Shown piece after piece: positions 1 to 7,678 of a DNA stretch of 64,000 nucleotides. The position numbers and the translations under genes were made by a program. The stretch is from Rhizobium leguminosarum (GTDB lineage: Bacteria > Pseudomonadota > Alphaproteobacteria > Rhizobiales > Rhizobiaceae). The notes beneath the pieces were generated by a model, which worked only from the letters and a program-made list of their open reading frames with translations, was not told the DNA's origin and did not search any database. How positions within the stretch are numbered: the stretch's first letter is position 1; every line of letters begins with the position of its first letter. The stretch is from positions 310,001 to 374,000 of the forward strand of contig NZ_CP025013.1 of NCBI RefSeq assembly GCF_002953715.1. The letters are read 5' to 3'.

Positions 1-1
1 T

Positions 2-868
2 ATTGTCAACGAGCTTGCGCCCAAGGACCGGGACATCGCCATGGTGTTCCAGAATTATGCGCTCTACCCGCATATGACAGTTGCGAAGAACATGGGGTTT
101 TCGCTGCGGCTGAAACGAATGCCGCGGACGGAGATCGATCAGCGGGTCGGCAACGCCGCGAAGATTCTCGGCCTCGAAAGTCTCCTGGAGAGATATCCGA
201 AGCAGCTATCGGGCGGCCAGAGACAGCGCGTGGCGATGGGGCGGGCAATCGTGCGGGACCCGGCCGTCTTTCTCTTCGACGAGCCCCTGTCGAACCTCGA
301 TGCCAAGCTCAGGGTGCAGATGCGCTCGGAGATCAAGGAACTGCATCAACGGCTGCAGACGACGACCATCTATGTCACTCACGACCAGATCGAAGCCATG
401 ACCATGGCCGACAAGATCGTCGTCATGAAGGACGGTCTGATCGAGCAGTCGGGTTCTCCGTTGGAATTGTACGATCGTCCGAACAACCTTTTCGTCGCCG
501 GATTTATCGGCTCTCCGGCAATGAATTTCATCAGCGGCACCATGACGGAAGATGGGTTTCGAACCGCCGATGGCCTGCTCCTGCCGAGCGAGCGCCGTCC
601 GCCTGAAGCCGTGACCTACGGTATTCGTCCCGAGCATCTCCGGTTGGACCCGGGCGGTATCGAGGTAACAACGGTGGTCGTCGAGCCCACCGGTTCGGAA
701 ACGCTGCTCATCGCCCGGCTGGGAACGCAGACGCTCACTTGCGTTTTCAGGGACCGGATCAGGGCAGCCCCCGGCGAGGTGCTGAGGATCGCGCCAATCC
801 ACGATGCGGTTCATCTGTTTGCCGGAGACGAGCAGCGGATCACATCAGGCGAAGCCCCGTTGAACTGA
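2..868 (+). CDS. Sugar ABC transporter ATP-binding protein, UgpC/MalK type (5' truncated by window)
   Basis: Cytoplasmic ATPase subunit that powers a carbohydrate or glycerol-phosphate ABC importer. The reading frame is open from base 2, so the start codon and Walker A lie before the window; 288 residues remain. Visible landmarks are the Q-loop (MVFQNYALYPH), the ABC signature LSGGQRQRVAMGRAI, Walker B (FLFDEPLSNLD), the H-loop (YVTHDQIEAMTMADK), and a C-terminal TOBE-type domain beginning with the FVAGFIGSPAMNF segment typical of CUT1 ATPases. A second protein of the same family is encoded at 30881-31951. The partner permeases and binding protein must lie upstream of the window, so the substrate is unknown. 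Confidence 0.95.
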   Translation: MVNELAPKDRDIAMVFQNYALYPHMTVAKNMGFSLRLKRMPRTEIDQRVGNAAKILGLESLLERYPKQLSGGQRQRVAMGRAIVRDPAVFLFDEPLSNLDAKLRVQMRSEIKELHQRLQTTTIYVTHDQIEAMTMADKIVVMKDGLIEQSGSPLELYDRPNNLFVAGFIGSPAMNFISGTMTEDGFRTADGLLLPSERRPPEAVTYGIRPEHLRLDPGGIEVTTVVVEPTGSETLLIARLGTQTLTCVFRDRIRAAPGEVLRIAPIHDAVHLFAGDEQRITSGEAPLN

Positions 869-904
869 CCCGGCCGATTGCCCCTCCCCTTCGGCCGGCG
901 CCAG

Positions 905-931
905 CCGGGGGCGCGTTTTCCGCGCCCCCGG
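905..931. terminator. GC-rich hairpin between convergent genes
   Basis: Perfect 11-bp arms (CCGGGGGCGCG and CGCGCCCCCGG) enclose the loop TTTTC between the end of the ABC ATPase (868) and the end of the chemoreceptor on the other strand (976). No T-run follows on the plus strand, so it is at best a weak or bidirectional terminator. The position between two converging transcription units is what supports the call. Confidence 0.55.
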
Positions 932-975
932 CCCCGAAAGCTCTCAGTCCTGCACGGCCGGTTTTCGCGCTCAGT

Positions 976-2781
976 TCAGGCTGCGTCGCGATACGTTCGG
1001 GTGTCGGGCTGCGCCACGCCCAATTCGAACTGCGTGACCAGTTCGCGCAGGCGCTCGGCCTCGCTGGCGAGCGTGATGCTGGCTGCTGTGGTTTCCTCCA
1101 CCATCGAGGCGTTCTGCTGGGTCACCTGGTCGAGCTGGCCCATCGCCGAATTGACCTCCGACAGGTTCGTCGCCTGTTCCCGCGCCGAGGCCGCCAGCGC
1201 TTCCATGCGCTGATTGATATCGGTGATGAAGCGGCCGATGTCGCCAAGTGCAGCGCCGGTGTGGCTGACCAGTTCGACGCCGCTGGCGACGTTGGCGGAT
1301 GCCCGTCCGATCAGGTCCTTGATCTCCCTGGCGGCCTGGGCCGAGCGTTGGGCGAGTTCCCGCACTTCCTGGGCGACGACGGCGAAACCCTTGCCGGCTT
1401 CGCCGGCGCGGGCGGCCTCGACGCCGGCATTGAGCGCCAGCAAATTGGTCTGGAAGGCAATTTGATCGATGACGCCGATGATGTTGTTGATCTGCTTGGA
1501 GGATTCCTGGATCTGATCCATGGCCTCGACCGTCTGGGCCACCACCTTGCCTGATGCCATGGCGCTGCGATTGGCGTCGTCGGCGACGCCGCGAGCCTCT
1601 TTGGCGATCTCGAAAGCTTCCGTGACTTTGGCGGTGACGGCGCTCAGCGCCGCGGCGGTCTGTTCGAGTGTCGCCGCCTGTCGCTCGGTGCGACCGGAGA
1701 GTTCGTTGGAGCCGTTGCTGATCTCGCGAGTGCCTGAATTGATGATCGATACACTTTCGGAAACGGAAAGGAGCGTGTCGCCGAGTTGCTTGACGGAGGC
1801 GTTGAAGTCATGCCTGAGTGGTTCGAATTCCGGTGCGAACGCGTCTGCCAACTTGACGGCGAGATCGCCCTGGGCGAGCCGCTTCAGCCCGGCGGCAAGG
1901 CCCGACGTGGCGACCGTCAGCCGCTCTGCCGCGCTTAGCTCTGCCTGCTCCTGGTCTGCCAACCGGTTTGCTTCCGCCAGGCGACGGTTCTCCTCGGCCT
2001 CGCTTTCGAGCTGGGCGCGGGCGATGGCGTTCTGACGGAAGACTTCCACCGAACCGGCCATCAGGCCGATTTCGTCGCGGCGCCCGGCATAGGGGATCAC
2101 CTTATCCGTCTCGCCGGCTGCGAGTTCCTGCATGGACTGGGTGATACGCTGGATCGGGCGCGACACATGCCGGGCGATGGCGATGAGAATGCCGAGGCCG
2201 ACGATCGCGGCAATGCCTGCCAATGCCAATTCAGTTTCGATCTTCGATTCCAGCGCGCTGCCGGCGGCGGCGACGCTCTCGGTTGCTATTTTGTCGACAA
2301 TCGCGTTGACGGCGGCAATCCCGGTCAGGATCGCCTGCTGCGAGCGCGCCAGCTTTTCGGTTGTCGGGACTTCGTCCGCCTGTTGCAGCCCGAGACTGAT
2401 CCTGACGTCTTTTTCCCAGGCATCATGGGCCTGGCGGAGCGACCGCACGCCGTCGGTCAGCGAACCGGCGAGATCGACGCTGCCAAGCTCGTTGAGCGAC
2501 TGCACCAGCGCGCCGTTGCTCTCTTCGAACTCAGCCTTGATCTCAGCCGCCGGGACGAAGTTCGTCATCGACAGCACCCGGTCCACCACGGAGGTCGCTT
2601 CCTTGAACTGCTGTTCGATATGGGCGGAGGCTATCTTGGCGTTCACCGCCTCCTGCACCACCACTGCGACCTGGGTCTGGCCGACGATCGCCTGGTAGCC
2701 GATCAGGAATGCGCTGCCGAAGCCGACGACGATCGTGACCACCATCGGAGCGAGAATCTGCATGCGTATGGAGAGTTTCAT
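976..2781 (-). CDS. Methyl-accepting chemotaxis protein
   Basis: Inner-membrane chemoreceptor of 601 residues that would signal to CheA/CheW. It has an N-terminal membrane segment (about residues 9-29), a periplasmic helical sensor region, a second membrane segment (about 187-206, rich in A, I, G and L), a HAMP domain, and a long cytoplasmic coiled coil with the conserved hairpin tip (DQIAFQTNLLALNAGVEAAR then GKGFAVVAQEVR). The ATG at 2781 is preferred over an upstream GTG because GAGGTG lies 7-8 nt before it. That Shine-Dalgarno overlaps the stop codon of the peroxidase gene, only 10 nt upstream, suggesting translational coupling. The ligand cannot be read from the sequence. Confidence 0.95.
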   Translation of the reverse strand: MKLSIRMQILAPMVVTIVVGFGSAFLIGYQAIVGQTQVAVVVQEAVNAKIASAHIEQQFKEATSVVDRVLSMTNFVPAAEIKAEFEESNGALVQSLNELGSVDLAGSLTDGVRSLRQAHDAWEKDVRISLGLQQADEVPTTEKLARSQQAILTGIAAVNAIVDKIATESVAAAGSALESKIETELALAGIAAIVGLGILIAIARHVSRPIQRITQSMQELAAGETDKVIPYAGRRDEIGLMAGSVEVFRQNAIARAQLESEAEENRRLAEANRLADQEQAELSAAERLTVATSGLAAGLKRLAQGDLAVKLADAFAPEFEPLRHDFNASVKQLGDTLLSVSESVSIINSGTREISNGSNELSGRTERQAATLEQTAAALSAVTAKVTEAFEIAKEARGVADDANRSAMASGKVVAQTVEAMDQIQESSKQINNIIGVIDQIAFQTNLLALNAGVEAARAGEAGKGFAVVAQEVRELAQRSAQAAREIKDLIGRASANVASGVELVSHTGAALGDIGRFITDINQRMEALAASAREQATNLSEVNSAMGQLDQVTQQNASMVEETTAASITLASEAERLRELVTQFELGVAQPDTRTYRDAA

Positions 2782-2791
2782 TGCCTGCACC

Positions 2792-3778
2792 TCAGTTCGG
2801 CAGCGTCGGCAGGGGGATGTCTTGCTTTTCGGCGGTCAGAGTTCCCAAGAACGCGATCAGATCTTTGCTCTCCTGGTCCGTCAGCAAGAAGGGCGACATC
2901 GCCCGATCGAGCGACGGACGGCTGACGCCGCCGCTTTCATAATGGACGATCACCTCGTCCATGCTCTTCAGGCTGCCGTCATGCATATAGGGGCCGCGGT
3001 AGAGCGTGTTGCGCAGGCCCGGCGTCTTGAATGCATATTTGTTGTCAGGGCTGCTTGCATCGATCTTGTAGCGGCCGATATCGTCGCTCGGCAAGCCAAT
3101 GTCATGGAACTTGTTGTCGGTGAAGTTCCAGCCCGTGTGGCAGGAGGAACAGCCGGCGGTGCCGGTGAACAGCTCGAAGCCCCGTTTGGCGCTGTCGGAG
3201 ACCGCCTTCTCGTCGCCGTCCACCCAGCGGTCGAAAGGCGACCAGTTGGAAACCACTGTCCGCTCATAGGTGGCGATCGCCGTCAGCATCGTCTCCTTGG
3301 TGACACCCTTGTCAGGGAATACCTCGTCGAACCACTTCTTGTAGTCAGGTATACCCTGCATTTCGGTCACGGCGGTGTCGAGCTTGCCGTTCATTTCGGC
3401 GGCAGCCGTGATCGGACCTGCTGCCTGCTCCTCCAGGTTCGGCGCGCGGCCATCCCAGAAGAAGGGCGAGACCCAGGCAACATTCAGGACCGTCGGCGCC
3501 TGACGCGCGAGCGCGGTATTGGCCGCGCCGATCGGCGTCGTCACCGGTGTCTCAAAGCCGAAGGAAGGGTTATGACAGCTGGCGCAGGTCATGTTCTTGT
3601 TGCCGGAAAGCCGCGGGTCGAAGAACAGCATCTTGCCGAGCGTCGCCAACTGAGGGGAGTAGGCTGTCACGCCCTCGAAAGGGACTGTCAGCGGCCGCTT
3701 ATACGCGGAAAGATCGGCGGCCGCGCCAGGCTGGACGACGGCCAATGCGAGTAAGGAAGCTGCAATCAGGAAACGCAT
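2792..3778 (-). CDS. Di-haem cytochrome c peroxidase (CcpA/MauG family)
   Basis: Periplasmic di-haem c-type protein of 328 residues that would reduce hydrogen peroxide using electrons from a small cytochrome or copper protein. It starts with a hydrophobic signal peptide (about residues 1-21, ending AAA). Two CxxCH haem sites are visible: CASCH in the N-terminal half and CSSCH in the C-terminal half. Length and two-haem layout match bacterial cytochrome c peroxidases; MauG-type enzymes are close relatives and cannot be excluded. It appears to form an operon with the chemoreceptor gene that follows 10 nt downstream, so a role in peroxide or redox sensing is possible but inferred only from position. 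Confidence 0.9.
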   Translation of the reverse strand: MRFLIAASLLALAVVQPGAAADLSAYKRPLTVPFEGVTAYSPQLATLGKMLFFDPRLSGNKNMTCASCHNPSFGFETPVTTPIGAANTALARQAPTVLNVAWVSPFFWDGRAPNLEEQAAGPITAAAEMNGKLDTAVTEMQGIPDYKKWFDEVFPDKGVTKETMLTAIATYERTVVSNWSPFDRWVDGDEKAVSDSAKRGFELFTGTAGCSSCHTGWNFTDNKFHDIGLPSDDIGRYKIDASSPDNKYAFKTPGLRNTLYRGPYMHDGSLKSMDEVIVHYESGGVSRPSLDRAMSPFLLTDQESKDLIAFLGTLTAEKQDIPLPTLPN

Positions 3779-4154
3779 CGTTCTAGCAAGTCCGAACTTG
3801 GTTCTGGATTATGCTAAAATTAGCGTCATTACGTTAATTCTATGTAAAGCAATCAATACTTGAGTTATGCGCGAAAGTTTGAGAGCTAACGTGACGCGGG
3901 CGGATATTAATCGCTGCGAAGTACAATATAGGGCTCCTATTAAATTGCCCTCGTGGATGACGATCACGGTACCGGCCTTGCTTGGCGCACTCACGAACGG
4001 CCGAGCAAATGTCGAAATATGAGGCTTTGAGGAGATCGACCAGCTGGAACCAACGAAACGGTCTATGGCGAACCCGGAAAGTTCTTCGAACCATCACGCA
4101 GCAGGATTGTGCAAACGACTTCAAGGTTGCTGGTGAGCAAAACTCATCCCCGCT
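3779..4154. other. Intergenic region, no gene recognised
   Basis: This 376-nt stretch between the peroxidase start and the ProQ/FinO gene end is visibly more AT-rich than its surroundings near 3800-3960. Open frames of 61 and 94 codons exist on the minus strand but neither resembles a known protein or has a convincing ribosome-binding site. It presumably holds the promoter of the peroxidase-chemoreceptor operon. Confidence 0.5.
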
Positions 4155-4628
4155 CTAGCTGACGGCGTTCCTTTTGCCGAGGAGGGCTGCGCGGATCTGT
4201 TCGCTTTTGCTCAACGAGGGAGGAGGGACCGGTGGTGTCGGCTCTGGCGCGTCGGCTTTGCCGGTGGTCTGCTTGAGGCTCAGGAAGCGCTTTTGCGCGA
4301 CCAGCCGGTCTTCGGACGACAGTGGTTCGACGGGTTCGCCGTCAAGGCCGTGGCGCATGGAATCGGGCTGGGCGCTGGCGAAATAGTAGCGTCGGCCGTG
4401 GACATAGGCCGCGGTCGCCCGCCGCAGCGTCGTGACGCCGGCATCGGGCTTCAGGAGCGGGCGGAGTTCATTGAAAAGGCCGACGGCAAAAGGAAGGACC
4501 GGATCCCCCGCCTTGGCCGGAAGGACGCCGACCGGCCGGATCAACAGCATGTTGATCGCGTTTGCCTTTTCCACGTCGAGCTCGGTTGCCGCAATCGGTC
4601 CGCGGCTGATCTTCCAGGGCTTGTCCAT
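4155..4628 (-). CDS. ProQ/FinO-domain RNA-binding protein
   Basis: Predicted RNA chaperone of 157 residues. The central region (about residues 25-110) has the ProQ/FinO pattern: a LPFAVGLFNELRPLL segment, then LRRATAAYVHGRRYYFA, then MRHGLDGEPVEPLS, followed by an alanine/lysine helix. The C-terminal tail is proline- and serine-rich and probably disordered, as in many FinO relatives. The ATG at 4628 is chosen because GGAGGA lies a few bases before it; longer in-frame starts lack this. FinO proteins act with antisense RNAs to repress plasmid transfer genes, and ProQ proteins bind many sRNAs and mRNAs; which applies here is unknown. It stands alone, facing away from panC. Confidence 0.8.
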   Translation of the reverse strand: MDKPWKISRGPIAATELDVEKANAINMLLIRPVGVLPAKAGDPVLPFAVGLFNELRPLLKPDAGVTTLRRATAAYVHGRRYYFASAQPDSMRHGLDGEPVEPLSSEDRLVAQKRFLSLKQTTGKADAPEPTPPVPPPSLSKSEQIRAALLGKRNAVS

Positions 4629-4905
4629 GCGTCCTCCATGTAACGTCCATAGCGACCGACTGTGATGGTATCTTGACGGACAGCGCGAGTAACGGAAGTC
4701 GCATATCGTCGGTTCCACTGCAAGCCGGTGGGACGCGGTACTGCCGCCGTGTGGCAAAAAGCCGTTACCCCCAGCGCTGCTACAGCCCGGCGTCCTCGGC
4801 TGCCGTCGCATCTAATCGTTTTTATCGAGAAATATGCATTGACCTGCCGCATCGATTACACTTCATATCCGCGCCCAAGATGGAGTGACCGGCCGGGGAG
4901 GATAT

Positions 4906-5781
4906 ATGCGGGTTTTCTCGAGCATTGACGAGCTGCGCCATACGCTCGATGCACTGAGGCGGCAGGGGCGGACCGTCGGCCTCGTCCCGACGATGGGCTA
5001 TCTCCATGCCGGTCACATGGAACTTGTCTCGCGCGCTCGCGCCGAAAACGACATTGTCGTCGTCTCGATTTTCGTCAATCCATTGCAGTTCGGCCCAGCG
5101 GAAGACCTCAGCAAATATCCGCGCGATCTGGAACGCGACGCCGCCATGCTGAGGCAAGCCGGCGTCAATTTCCTTTTTTCGCCTGGCGTCGAGGACATGT
5201 ATTCCCGCCCGATGCTTGCTGTCGTTGACGTTCCCGATCTCGGGCGCGAACTCGAAGGGGCGGTACGGCCGGGGCATTTTGCCGGCGTCGCCACTGTCGT
5301 CTGCAAGCTTTTCAACATCGTCCAGCCGCAGACCGCCTATTTCGGAGAGAAGGATTACCAGCAAGTCGTCATCATCAAGCGCATGGTGGACGATCTGGCT
5401 GTGCCGGTGCGCGTGATAGCAGTGCCGACGGTCAGGGATAGCGACGGTCTCGCATTGTCGTCGCGCAACGTCTATCTCAGCGAGGCGGAGCGGCGTGCCG
5501 CGGTGATCGTCCCTCAGACGCTTGACGAGGCGGAGCGTCTGGTTGCCGGCGGCCTTACCGATCCGGGGGAACTCGAGGCAAAGCTCACGGCATTTCTCAA
5601 TCGCGAACCTCTGGCAAAGCCGGAGGTCGTCGCTGTCAGGGATGCTTCGACGCTGCAGCCGGTCACTTCGATCGCAGACCCTGTCGTTGTGGCGCTCTTC
5701 GTTCGGGTTGGCTCGACACGGCTTCTCGACAATAGGGTTATCGGCGGGCGGGGCTTGCCAGGAAAGGGAGTGATCAGATGA
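4906..5781 (+). CDS. panC: Pantothenate synthetase
   Basis: Condenses pantoate with beta-alanine using ATP (pantoyl-adenylate intermediate) to give pantothenate, the precursor of coenzyme A; cytoplasmic, 291 residues. Family motifs are clear: PTMGYLHAGH with the HxGH nucleotide-binding signature, SIFVNPLQFGP, YFGEKDYQQ, and DGLALSSRNVYLS. The ATG at 4906 is preferred over one 21 nt earlier because GGGGAGGA sits just before it. The stop codon overlaps the panB start in ATGA, so the two are translationally coupled. In R. etli and R. leguminosarum panC and panB are known to be plasmid-borne and required for growth without pantothenate, which fits a plasmid or chromid origin for this window. Confidence 0.98.
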   Translation: MRVFSSIDELRHTLDALRRQGRTVGLVPTMGYLHAGHMELVSRARAENDIVVVSIFVNPLQFGPAEDLSKYPRDLERDAAMLRQAGVNFLFSPGVEDMYSRPMLAVVDVPDLGRELEGAVRPGHFAGVATVVCKLFNIVQPQTAYFGEKDYQQVVIIKRMVDDLAVPVRVIAVPTVRDSDGLALSSRNVYLSEAERRAAVIVPQTLDEAERLVAGGLTDPGELEAKLTAFLNREPLAKPEVVAVRDASTLQPVTSIADPVVVALFVRVGSTRLLDNRVIGGRGLPGKGVIR

Positions 5782-6599
5782 GCGCGGCCGGAATTCAGAA
5801 GCGCCTGACACCAGCGCGCATCTCAGCCATGAAGGGCGGCAAGCCGATCGTCTGCCTGACCGCCTATACGACGCCGATGGCGCGGCTGCTCGATGAGCAT
5901 TGCGACCTCCTGCTGGTCGGGGACTCGCTCGGCATGGTGCTCTACGGGATGGAGAGCACCATCGGCGTCACGCTCGATATGATGATCGCGCACGGTAAGG
6001 CGGTGATGCGCGGCGTCGACAAGGCCTGCGTCGTTGTCGACATGCCGTTCGGCACCTATCAGGAATCGAAGGAGATCGCGTTCCGCAACGCTGTCCGCAT
6101 CCTGCAGGAAACCGGCTGCGATGCCATCAAGCTCGAGGGCGGCGAGGAGATGGCCGAGACCATTGCCTTTCTGACGAAGCGGGGGGTCCCGGTCATGGGG
6201 CATATCGGTTTGATGCCGCAGCAGGTCCAAACCGCAGGCGGCTATCGTTCCGTCGGTCATTCCGAGCACGAGACGTCGAAGATCCGGCGGGACGCGCATG
6301 CTATCGGCGGCTCTGGCGCCTTTGCCGTCGTCATCGAGGGAACAGTGGAGCCGCTCGCCCGCGAGGTGACGGCCGCGATGCACATCCCGACCATCGGTAT
6401 CGGCGCCTCTTCCGCCTGCGACGGTCAGGTTCTGGTCTCCGACGACATTCTGGGGCTCTTCAACGATTTCATCCCGCGTTTCGTCAAGCGCTACGACGAA
6501 CTCGGCAAGAGGATTTCGGCCGCCGCCGCCGCTTACGCCGGCGAGGTCCGGTCGCGACAGTTTCCGGCAGCGGAGCATACGTTCAAGCGGCGATCCTGA
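5778..6599 (+). CDS. panB: 3-methyl-2-oxobutanoate hydroxymethyltransferase (ketopantoate hydroxymethyltransferase)
   Basis: Transfers a hydroxymethyl group from methylenetetrahydrofolate to alpha-ketoisovalerate to form ketopantoate, the first committed step to pantothenate. The 273-residue length is normal. Landmarks are VGDSLGMVLYG (metal and substrate site), KLEGGEE, VMGHIGLMPQ, GGYRSVG and the late segment IGIGASSACDGQVLV. It overlaps panC by four bases. PanB and PanC work in the same pathway, with ketopantoate reductase encoded elsewhere. It converges on oxyR with a gap of only 21 nt. Confidence 0.98.
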   Translation: MSAAGIQKRLTPARISAMKGGKPIVCLTAYTTPMARLLDEHCDLLLVGDSLGMVLYGMESTIGVTLDMMIAHGKAVMRGVDKACVVVDMPFGTYQESKEIAFRNAVRILQETGCDAIKLEGGEEMAETIAFLTKRGVPVMGHIGLMPQQVQTAGGYRSVGHSEHETSKIRRDAHAIGGSGAFAVVIEGTVEPLAREVTAAMHIPTIGIGASSACDGQVLVSDDILGLFNDFIPRFVKRYDELGKRISAAAAAYAGEVRSRQFPAAEHTFKRRS

Positions 6600-6620
6600 G
6601 GCGAGGCGATGTCAGGTCCA

Positions 6621-7535
6621 TCACCGCGCGATATACTGTTCGCGCATGCTGTCGGCTGAGCGGCGAACCGCCTCGGAAACCTGCACGAGCTGTTTGGCCA
6701 TGGGCGTCGAATGGCGCCAGATCATCCCGATCGTTCGCGACGGCTGCGGAGATTGGAACCGCGAAATCGAAACATGCGCCGAGCGCGTTTCGAGGGGAAC
6801 AGCCATCTCGGGAATTAACGTGATGCCGATCCCGGCGCTGACCATCTGAACCAGGGTGGATAAAGAGCTGCCTTCCATGACTTCCCGGGGGCGGGCCGGC
6901 CCTATCTTGCAGAACGACAAGGCCTGATCGCGAAAGCAATGGCCTTCCTCGAGCAGCAGCAACCGCATTTCGCGCAGCGCCTCGCGTTCGGGCACCGGCT
7001 TGCCCTCGTCTTCGGGCCGCCGGACCAGCACGAATTCTTCCTTGAAGAGCTCGAGCTCGGTCAGCGAGGGCTCGGACACCGGCAAGGCAACGATTGCCGT
7101 GTCCAGCTGGCCTTGCGCCAGCTCGTGAACCAGCTTCGACGTCTGGGTCTCGCGCACCTCGATCTGGATGCCGGCAAAGCTCCTGTTCAGATCGTTGATG
7201 ATCGCTGGCAACAGATAGGGCGCGATCGTCGGGATGATGCCGATGCGCAGCCGCGTCAGGAATGGATCGCGCGCGGCACGCGCCAGATCCGCCAGCTCGT
7301 CGACGCCACGCAGGATATCGCGGATCCTGAGTGCGACGCTTTGGCCGAAAGCGGTCAGCTTCACCTCACGCGCGTTGCGCTCGAAAAGCTCACCGCCCAA
7401 TTCTTGCTCAAGTTCTTTGATCTGCATTGACAATGCCGGCTGGGAGATCGCACAGGCGTCGGCGGCACGTCGGAAGCGGCCATCTCTAGCCAGTGCTTCA
7501 AAATAACGTAGCTGTTTCAGGGTAAGGTTCTTCAT
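6621..7535 (-). CDS. oxyR: Hydrogen-peroxide-responsive LysR-type regulator OxyR
   Basis: Cytoplasmic LysR-family regulator of 304 residues with an N-terminal helix-turn-helix (LKQLRYFEALARDGRFRRAA then SQPALSMQIKELEQELG) and a LysR substrate-binding domain. The redox signature is seen directly: two cysteines nine residues apart in GHCFRDQALSFCKIG, matching the peroxide-sensing pair that forms a disulfide in OxyR. It is divergent from katG with about 140 nt between the coding regions, the classic arrangement in which OxyR activates katG and represses itself. A LysR-type dyad overlaps its own start (7534-7548). Confidence 0.95.
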   Translation of the reverse strand: MKNLTLKQLRYFEALARDGRFRRAADACAISQPALSMQIKELEQELGGELFERNAREVKLTAFGQSVALRIRDILRGVDELADLARAARDPFLTRLRIGIIPTIAPYLLPAIINDLNRSFAGIQIEVRETQTSKLVHELAQGQLDTAIVALPVSEPSLTELELFKEEFVLVRRPEDEGKPVPEREALREMRLLLLEEGHCFRDQALSFCKIGPARPREVMEGSSLSTLVQMVSAGIGITLIPEMAVPLETRSAHVSISRFQSPQPSRTIGMIWRHSTPMAKQLVQVSEAVRRSADSMREQYIAR

Positions 7536-7548
7536 AAGTTCAGCTTAT
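7534..7548. promoter_or_regulatory. Candidate OxyR operator between oxyR and katG
   Basis: The dyad ATAAG-TTCAG-CTTAT is perfectly symmetric in its 5-bp arms and has the T-N11-A form expected for LysR-type boxes. It overlaps the oxyR start codon, so OxyR bound here could limit its own expression while being placed upstream of katG. The neighbouring AT-rich stretch (7560-7585) probably carries the katG promoter. Confidence 0.5.
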
Positions 7549-7678
7549 CGCAACGATCAGTAAATCCAACTTAAATTTATTACATGCTTCCGATATGAAG
7601 ACTGCAAGGGGAGAGTGGGGCACCAGCTCGGCTCATCTTTTTTACGCGCAGACAGATCAAGCAATGAAGGAGACGATC

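Noticed and set aside
3840..4124. 94-codon minus-strand frame upstream of the peroxidase
   Set aside because: It lies in AT-richer intergenic DNA, lacks a ribosome-binding site and resembles nothing known to me.
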